A stretch of 20,146 bases of DNA from an uncultured Alcaligenaceae bacterium (GTDB taxonomy: Bacteria > Pseudomonadota > Gammaproteobacteria > Burkholderiales > Burkholderiaceae_B): contig CALKIR010000003.1 of the NCBI GenBank assembly GCA_937995985.1, positions 1 through 20,146 on the forward strand, written 5' to 3'. Of this stretch, positions 15,686 to 20,146 are shown one piece after another; position 1 is the first letter of the stretch; every line of letters begins with the position of its first letter. The translations under genes and the position numbers were made by a program. The notes below the pieces were generated by a model. It had not been told where the DNA came from. It saw only the letters and a list, made by a program, of their open reading frames with translations, and ran no database searches.

Positions 15686-16408
15686 TTAGTCTTTGGTAGA
15701 CTCCACAGCTTCGGGAGAGTCCAATAACGACTCTAATCGATAGCCCAATGCATAGGATGCATTTAAACGCACTCCGTTTTCTGGACGGATTTGTAATTTG
15801 CGACGAATATTGGATAAATGAGTATCCAAGGTCCGCGAGGTGGGAGGAATCTCTCTATTCCAGACGGCTGTGCTCAAAACATCACGGGAGAATAAGCGCC
15901 CAGGATTTCTAAAGAGCAACAAAGCAAGCTCGTACTCTTTGGGTGCCAGCTCGACTACTTGGCCGCGCAAGGAAATGGTTGCTGCTACCGGATCAATATG
16001 ATAGTGGCCAAAATCAAAAGCCTCATTGGACTGGCTAATAGGGTTAGCACGACGCAGCAAAGCTTGGATGCGTGCAAGGAGCTCATTTTCTTTGACCGGT
16101 TTGCACATGTAATCATCTGCACCTGCTTGTAAGCCGGTCACTATATCTTCTTCGTTGGTGCGACTGGTGACAAATAGAACAGGAACGGCATAGCCCAAAT
16201 TCGACCGTAACCAATGCAAAACATCTAGACCACTGACGTCAGGAAGCTCCCAGTCAAGAATAATCAGATTAAAGTTATGATTTTTAGCCAGTTGCTGCAT
16301 TAAGTCTTTACCGACGTGAAAAACAGTGCATTGGTAATTGAGTTTCTGCAGGGCCATGCTCATGTATTCGGCTTGGCTAAGATCGTCTTCTAATATTGCT
16401 ATATGCAT
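15686..16408 (-). CDS. OmpR/PhoB-family response regulator
   Basis: A 240-aa two-domain regulator. The receiver (1-120) has the acidic pocket E7-D8-D9, phospho-acceptor D52 in LIILDWELPD, T81 in LFVTSR, and K103 in MCKPVKENEL, all canonical. The C-terminal winged-helix DNA-binding domain (about 130-229) shows VELAPKEYELALLLFRNPGRLFSR-type features (the recognition region begins near SRTLDTHLSNIRRKL and ends at the GYRLE hairpin), so it should bind DNA as a dimer on tandem repeats. It is the first gene of the - strand cluster; the FecR protein and CHASE2 kinase follow, and the kinase is its likely phosphodonor. ATG 16408 has a weak ribosome site. Target genes are unknown. Confidence 0.94.
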   Translation of the reverse strand: MHIAILEDDLSQAEYMSMALQKLNYQCTVFHVGKDLMQQLAKNHNFNLIILDWELPDVSGLDVLHWLRSNLGYAVPVLFVTSRTNEEDIVTGLQAGADDYMCKPVKENELLARIQALLRRANPISQSNEAFDFGHYHIDPVAATISLRGQVVELAPKEYELALLLFRNPGRLFSRDVLSTAVWNREIPPTSRTLDTHLSNIRRKLQIRPENGVRLNASYALGYRLESLLDSPEAVESTKD

Positions 16409-16443
16409 TTTCTATTTATCTGTAAGTGAGTCATCGTGGTTCA

Positions 16444-16449
16444 TTATAC
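16444..16449 (-). promoter_or_regulatory. Candidate -10 element for the response-regulator cluster
   Basis: Read on the - strand, a perfect TATAAT lies about 36 bases before the regulator ATG, which would give a leader of roughly 30 nt. No good -35 box is found 16-18 bases upstream; that region is A/T-rich (AGGAAAAATAATATTC). A promoter with a poor -35 would fit activation by a regulator, perhaps the cluster's own. This is a motif match only. Confidence 0.4.
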
Positions 16450-16751
16450 TGTGCTGAATATTATTTTTCCTATTGTTAACATTTGAACTATGCATGAGTG
16501 GGAGGTTTTCGTTATAAAAAGGCTGCATAAAGCCTAAAGGATCATTGCTTTGGGGCTTTCTTCGTGTTATATTTACTCGCTTACTATAAAAGCCTTTTTG
16601 GCTTTTGCATGTTTTGCACACTGGGTAGCCCCGAGTCTGACATCTGTGCGCTTGGTCTATGAGCTTATTTGCACCTGGCGACAGCTTTACCGGTTGTTGT
16701 GCTGAGTCGTCACTGAAACATCATCGGGATGTGCTGCCTTAGTGTCTTTCG

Positions 16752-16792
16752 ACCGCTCTTTTTTACGTATGCTATAGGCATAAAAGGGCGGT
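16752..16792 (+). promoter_or_regulatory. Imperfect hairpin and possible promoter upstream of rpsL
   Basis: ACCGCTCTTT (16752-16761) pairs with AAAGGGCGGT (16783-16792, one T-G), and TATGC (16768-16772) with GCATA (16778-16782), leaving a 6-base bulge and a TATAG loop. The sequence TGCTATAGG inside it resembles an extended -10 box, and TTTCGAC about 19 bases upstream could be a poor -35. If used, the rpsL leader would be about 115 nt. Hairpin and -10 overlap, so this may be an operator-like site or chance; the inverted repeat is the firmer observation. Confidence 0.35.
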
Positions 16793-16898
16793 TATGTAAA
16801 TCGCCCAGTAAACGCCACTACGTACTTTCTATCGTCATGAGGGCGTCAGTGGGCTTCACAGTTCCAAAATTAGCAACGTAAAAGGAAACGTCGAGGTT

Positions 16899-17270
16899 AT
16901 GCCAACTATCAGTCAGTTAGTGCGCAAGCCACGTTCTCTATCCCGTCCTGGCAGCAAAAGCCCGGCCCTAGAGAATAGTCCGCAGCGCCGCGGGGTATGT
17001 ACCCGTGTTTATACCACCACCCCCAAAAAGCCAAACTCCGCCTTGCGTAAGGTTGCGCGTGTGCGTCTTACCAACGGCTACGAGGTAATCTCCTATATTG
17101 GCGGTGAGGGGCACAACTTACAAGAGCACTCCGTTGTATTGATTCGGGGCGGTCGTGTCAAGGACTTGCCCGGTGTGCGTTATCACATTGTTCGTGGTGC
17201 GCTAGACCTTCAAGGGGTCAAAGATCGGAAGCAGGCGCGCTCCAAGTACGGTGCCAAGCGCCCCAAATAA
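16899..17270 (+). CDS. rpsL: 30S ribosomal protein S12
   Basis: S12 sits at the decoding centre and controls fidelity; it is the streptomycin-resistance locus. The 123-aa product has the near-invariant core GVCTRVYTTTPKKPNSALRK and RGGRVKDLPGVRYH. The residues whose mutation gives streptomycin resistance are wild type (K43 and K88), as is D89, the residue that is methylthiolated in many bacteria. The N-terminal extension (SLSRPGSKSPALENSPQRR) differs from the E. coli sequence, and a Cys before PQ(K/R)RG is Ser here. ATG 16899 is preceded by CGAGG. It heads the str operon, with rpsG 155 bases on. Confidence 0.97.
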   Translation: MPTISQLVRKPRSLSRPGSKSPALENSPQRRGVCTRVYTTTPKKPNSALRKVARVRLTNGYEVISYIGGEGHNLQEHSVVLIRGGRVKDLPGVRYHIVRGALDLQGVKDRKQARSKYGAKRPK

Positions 17271-17329
17271 TCCATTAAATTTTTCGTTACGTTTCTAGTC
17301 GTCAGTTTGTCTGATTTGCCCTCCGTGCA

Positions 17330-17378
17330 GCCTATACCAGTGTATAGGCATGTAAGGGGTCACTCATGATGGGTGATC
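17330..17378 (+). promoter_or_regulatory. Double hairpin in the rpsL-rpsG spacer, candidate S7 autoregulatory site
   Basis: GCCTATAC (17330-17337) and GTATAGGC (17342-17349) form a perfect 8-bp stem with loop CAGT. After eight bases a second stem follows, GGTCACTC (17358-17365) with GGGTGATC (17371-17378), eight pairs including two G-T, loop ATGAT. In E. coli, S7 represses the str mRNA by binding a structure in the rpsL-rpsG gap; this element has the same position. No T-run follows either stem. The stems are seen; S7 binding is inferred. Confidence 0.5.
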
Positions 17379-17425
17379 ATGGCCGTGAAACGCGGTTCAA
17401 CTGAATTGTCACAAGGGAAGTTATC

Positions 17426-17896
17426 ATGCCTCGCCGTCGCGAAGTACCCAAAAGAGAAATTCTGCCTGATCCTATTTATGGCAGCGTAGATGTCGCTAAG
17501 TTTATGAACGTTGTGATGCTCTCTGGCAAAAAAGCTGTTGCCGAGCGCATTGTGTATGGTGCATTAAGTCACATCGAGGAAACAACCGGCAAGGATCCTC
17601 TCGAGGTGTTTAATACCGCCATTAATAATATTAAGCCTGTTGTTGAGGTAAAGAGCCGTCGTGTAGGGGGCGCTAATTATCAAGTGCCTGTAGAGGTTCG
17701 TCCTGTGCGACGCACTGCCTTGGCGATGCGCTGGTTGCGTGAGGCGGCGAAAAGCCGCAGTGAAAAATCCATGGTGTTACGCTTGGCCAACGAATTGTTG
17801 GATGCCGTAGAAGGCCGTGGTGGTGCAATGCGCAAACGTGAAGACACTCATAGAATGGCCGAAGCCAACAAAGCCTTCAGCCATTTCCGCTGGTAA
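17426..17896 (+). CDS. rpsG: 30S ribosomal protein S7
   Basis: S7 nucleates folding of the 16S rRNA 3' major domain (the head) and contacts E-site tRNA. The 156-aa protein starts PRRREVPKREILPDPIYGS, the S7 signature region, and contains VEVKSRRVGGANYQVPVEV and a C-terminal KREDTHRMAEANKAFSHFRW. The length is that of typical bacterial S7 (155-178 aa). ATG 17426 follows AAGGGAAG. In the str operon free S7 also represses translation of its own message, which fits the hairpins just upstream. fusA starts 18 bases after its stop. Confidence 0.97.
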   Translation: MPRRREVPKREILPDPIYGSVDVAKFMNVVMLSGKKAVAERIVYGALSHIEETTGKDPLEVFNTAINNIKPVVEVKSRRVGGANYQVPVEVRPVRRTALAMRWLREAAKSRSEKSMVLRLANELLDAVEGRGGAMRKREDTHRMAEANKAFSHFRW

Positions 17897-17914
17897 TCAA
17901 AGGATATATTTATC

Positions 17915-20020
17915 ATGGCTCGCAAAACTCCTATCGAGCGCTACCGTAATATTGGTATTTCCGCCCACATTGACGCGGGTAAGACCACAACTACGGAACG
18001 AATTCTGTTCTATACAGGTGTTAGCCACAAGCTAGGCGAGACTCACGAGGGTTCCGCCACTATGGACTGGATGGAGCAGGAGCAAGAGCGCGGAATTACT
18101 ATTACTTCTGCAGCGACCACTGCCTTCTGGAGTGGTATGTCCGGTGACTATCCTGAGCACCGTATCAACATTATTGATACGCCCGGTCACGTGGATTTCA
18201 CCATTGAGGTTGAGCGTTCCATGCGTGTCCTTGACGGCGCTGTCATGGTGTATTGTTCTGTTGGTGGTGTTCAGCCTCAGTCTGAAACTGTTTGGCGTCA
18301 GGCCAACAAATATAATGTGCCGCGCATGCTGTTCGTCAACAAGATGGACCGTACCGGTGCTAACTTTTTCAAGGTCTATGAGCAGCTCAAAGAGCGACTC
18401 AAGGCCAACCCCGCTCCTATTGTGTTGCCTATCGGCGCCGAAGAGGAGTTCAAAGGGGTAGTTGATTTGATCAAAATGAAGGCCATCATCTGGGAAGATG
18501 AAAACTATGGTATCAATTTTGAATACCAAGACATCCCCGCAGATATGCTTGATGAGGCCCAGGAATGGCGTGAAAACCTCCTTGAGTTAGCTGCTGAAGC
18601 CAACGAAGAGCTCATGGATAAGTACCTCGAAGAGGGCGATTTGAGCGAAGAGGATTTCAACAAAGGTCTGCGCTTGCGCACCTTGGCTGGCGAGATTCAG
18701 CCCATGTTGTGTGGTACCGCCTTTAAAAACAAAGGGGTACAGCGCATGTTGGATGCCATCATCGATTACATGCCTTCACCCGTAGACATTCCACCTGTTC
18801 AAGGGCAGGCAGATGACGGTGAGCTGGTCAGCCGCAAGGCCGATGACAAAGAGCCCATGTCCGCATTGGCCTTTAAGCTCATGACAGACCCCTTTGTTGG
18901 TCAGCTGACCTTTGTACGGGTCTATTCTGGTGTATTGCGCTCCGGAGATACTGTGTATAACCCCGTTAAGCAAAAGCGTGAGCGTATTGGTCGTATTTTG
19001 CAGATGCACGCCAATAACCGCGCTGAGCTAAACGAGTTAGTTGCTGGAGATATTGCCGCTGTAGTGGGGCTGCGCGATGTAACGACCGGGGATACACTGT
19101 GTGATGCCAATCATCACATTGTGCTAGAGCGTATGGAGTTCCCCGAGCCTGTTATTTCTCAGGCCGTAGAGCCTAAGACCAAAGCAGACCAAGAGAAAAT
19201 GGGTGTGGCATTGTCCCGTTTGGCCCAAGAAGACCCCTCTTTCCGAGTCACTACTGATGAGGAGTCTGGTCAAACCATTATTTCTGGAATGGGTGAGCTG
19301 CACTTAGAGGTATTGGTGGATCGCTTGCGCCGAGAGTTCAAGGTAGATGCCAATATTGGTCAACCTCAGGTGGCATACCGTGAGACTATTCGCTCCGTAT
19401 GTCCTGAGGTCGAGGGCAAGTTTATTCGCCAGTCCGGTGGTCGTGGTCAGTATGGTCACGTAGTACTCAAGCTCGAGCCTCTAGAGGCAGGTGGCGGGTT
19501 TGAGTTTGTAGATGAGATTAAAGGGGGTGTGGTTCCTCGCGAATACATCCCTGCCGTCGAGCGTGGTATTCTGGAAACCCTACCTTCTGGGGTGTTGGCA
19601 GGATATCCAGTAGTTGACGTAAAAGTAACGCTGTTCTTTGGGTCTTATCACGATGTAGACTCTAACGAGAACGCATTCCGCATGGCAGCTTCTATGGCTT
19701 TCAAAGAGGGGATGCTCAAGGCTGATCCCGTATTGCTTGAGCCAATGATGGCTGTCGAGGTAGAAACACCCGAGGAGTACGCAGGTACTGTTATGGGTGA
19801 CCTGTCTTCCCGCCGTGGTATGGTGCAGGGTATGGAAGACATTCCTGGTGGTGGAAAGCTCATTAAGGCCGAGGTGCCTCTGGCTGAGATGTTCGGTTAT
19901 TCCACTGGCCTACGTTCGCAGACTCAAGGTCGCGCAACCTACAGCATGGAGTTCAAGCGTTATGCTGAGGCTCCTGCTCATGTTGCCGAAGAAATTATCA
20001 GCGCACGTAGCAGTCAATAA
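17915..20020 (+). CDS. fusA: Elongation factor G
   Basis: EF-G is the GTPase that drives tRNA-mRNA translocation and, with RRF, ribosome recycling; it is the fusidic-acid target. The 701-aa protein has G1 AHIDAGKTT (17-25), the switch region RGITITSAATT (59-69), G3 DTPGH (88-92) and G4 NKMD (142-145), then domains II-V with the domain IV RQSGGRGQYGHV motif and the C-terminal YSTGLRSQTQGRATYSMEF stretch of domain V. The length is usual. ATG 17915 follows AAAGGA. Located between rpsG and tuf, it completes the standard str operon order. No truncation or odd residue was noticed. Confidence 0.98.
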   Translation: MARKTPIERYRNIGISAHIDAGKTTTTERILFYTGVSHKLGETHEGSATMDWMEQEQERGITITSAATTAFWSGMSGDYPEHRINIIDTPGHVDFTIEVERSMRVLDGAVMVYCSVGGVQPQSETVWRQANKYNVPRMLFVNKMDRTGANFFKVYEQLKERLKANPAPIVLPIGAEEEFKGVVDLIKMKAIIWEDENYGINFEYQDIPADMLDEAQEWRENLLELAAEANEELMDKYLEEGDLSEEDFNKGLRLRTLAGEIQPMLCGTAFKNKGVQRMLDAIIDYMPSPVDIPPVQGQADDGELVSRKADDKEPMSALAFKLMTDPFVGQLTFVRVYSGVLRSGDTVYNPVKQKRERIGRILQMHANNRAELNELVAGDIAAVVGLRDVTTGDTLCDANHHIVLERMEFPEPVISQAVEPKTKADQEKMGVALSRLAQEDPSFRVTTDEESGQTIISGMGELHLEVLVDRLRREFKVDANIGQPQVAYRETIRSVCPEVEGKFIRQSGGRGQYGHVVLKLEPLEAGGGFEFVDEIKGGVVPREYIPAVERGILETLPSGVLAGYPVVDVKVTLFFGSYHDVDSNENAFRMAASMAFKEGMLKADPVLLEPMMAVEVETPEEYAGTVMGDLSSRRGMVQGMEDIPGGGKLIKAEVPLAEMFGYSTGLRSQTQGRATYSMEFKRYAEAPAHVAEEIISARSSQ

Positions 20021-20026
20021 CAAGGC

Positions 20027-20070
20027 GGTACCTGTGCCTATGGGCGCAGGTACTAAATTTTGTTTTCTTG
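20027..20070 (+). terminator. Hairpin between fusA and tuf, possible partial terminator
   Basis: GTACCTGTGCC (20028-20038) pairs with GGCGCAGGTAC (20043-20053): eleven pairs with one T-G, loop TATG, extendable by a G-T pair. It begins 7 bases after the fusA stop and is followed by AAATTTTGTTTTCTTG, a broken T-rich tail. It may be a leaky terminator or a processing/stabilising structure that sets tuf expression apart from fusA. Function is inferred. Confidence 0.5.
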
Positions 20071-20090
20071 AAACATAGATGGGATAAATC

Positions 20091-20146
20091 ATGGCAAAAG
20101 AAAAGTTTGAACGGACTAAACCGCACGTCAACGTTGGCACCATTGG
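20091..20146 (+). CDS. tuf: Elongation factor Tu, N-terminal start (partial)
   Basis: The frame MAKEKFERTKPHVNVGTI runs off the right edge of the window. This is the EF-Tu N-terminus leading to the GHVDHGKTT P-loop. The start is ATG 20091; the ribosome site (ATGGGAT) is weak for so abundant a protein, so coupling or structure may help. This is the tufA-position copy at the end of the str operon; the C-terminus of the other copy opens the window. Only 18 codons are visible, so identity between the copies cannot be judged. Confidence 0.95.
   Translation, partial: MAKEKFERTKPHVNVGTI

Larger units (their letters stand above)
16409..16898. other. 490-bp divergent intergenic region
   Basis: Between the - strand regulator and the + strand rpsL no believable gene is seen. 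The only open frame of size (69 codons, - strand, 16412-16621) is polar, has no ribosome site and covers the candidate promoter. The region contains the candidate TATAAT for the regulator, an A/T-rich 7-bp hairpin (AAAAGCC/GGCTTTT, 16588-16606) with T-rich flanks in both directions that could act as a weak terminator between the units, and an imperfect hairpin at 16752-16792. The rest, 16607-16751, shows nothing recognisable. Confidence 0.6.

Noticed and set aside
12371..16408. The idea that the - strand cluster is a recently acquired mobile island
   Set aside because: No integrase, transposase, flanking direct repeats or tRNA attachment site was seen, and the genes look adapted in composition by eye; a stable accessory locus is more likely.
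16412..16621. A 69-codon - strand frame directly upstream of the response regulator
   Set aside because: It overlaps the best -10 candidate for the regulator, is rich in Asn/Lys/Ser with no motif, and lacks a Shine-Dalgarno sequence.

Overview
The window looks like a chromosomal core region of a betaproteobacterium, most likely Burkholderiales and close to Alcaligenaceae. This rests on the order tuf - tRNA-Trp - secE - nusG - rplKAJL - rpoBC - [three genes on the other strand] - rpsL - rpsG - fusA - tuf, on the protein lengths (RpoB 1370 aa, RpoC 1409 aa), and on the S12 start MPTISQLVRKPR. The family is an inference from layout and protein character; the genus cannot be fixed from this sequence.

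Layout. Positions 1-55 are the last 17 codons of one tuf gene, followed by an intrinsic terminator. tRNA-Trp(CCA) and secE-nusG follow. Next come rplK-rplA, with a probable L1 autoregulatory hairpin in front of rplK, and rplJ-rplL, behind a 237-bp structured leader of the L10 type. A 274-bp spacer with a partial terminator and a long hairpin precedes rpoB-rpoC, which overlap by one base. A strong bidirectional terminator closes rpoC. All of these genes read on the + strand.

From 12371 to 16408 three genes read on the - strand: an OmpR/PhoB-type response regulator, an exported LysM-FecR-domain protein, and a membrane histidine kinase with an extracytoplasmic CHASE2 domain. Together they look like a complete envelope-sensing two-component system with an accessory periplasmic protein. 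It sits between the RNA polymerase operon and the str operon and converges on rpoC. Its ligand and target genes cannot be read from the sequence.

A 490-bp divergent intergenic region separates the response regulator from the str operon (rpsL, rpsG, fusA, then the first 18 codons of a second tuf) on the + strand. The leaders of rpsL and rpsG each carry a hairpin containing the same 9-base motif, and a long hairpin lies between fusA and tuf.

The + strand genes supply transcription (beta and beta' subunits, NusG), translation (L11, L1, L10, L7/L12, S12, S7, EF-G, EF-Tu, tRNA-Trp) and protein export (SecE). All appear intact, with catalytic and drug-target residues of the ordinary sensitive type. 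No insertion sequence, CRISPR array or prophage was seen. The least ordinary content is the FecR/CHASE2/response-regulator cluster and the set of RNA structures in the spacers.
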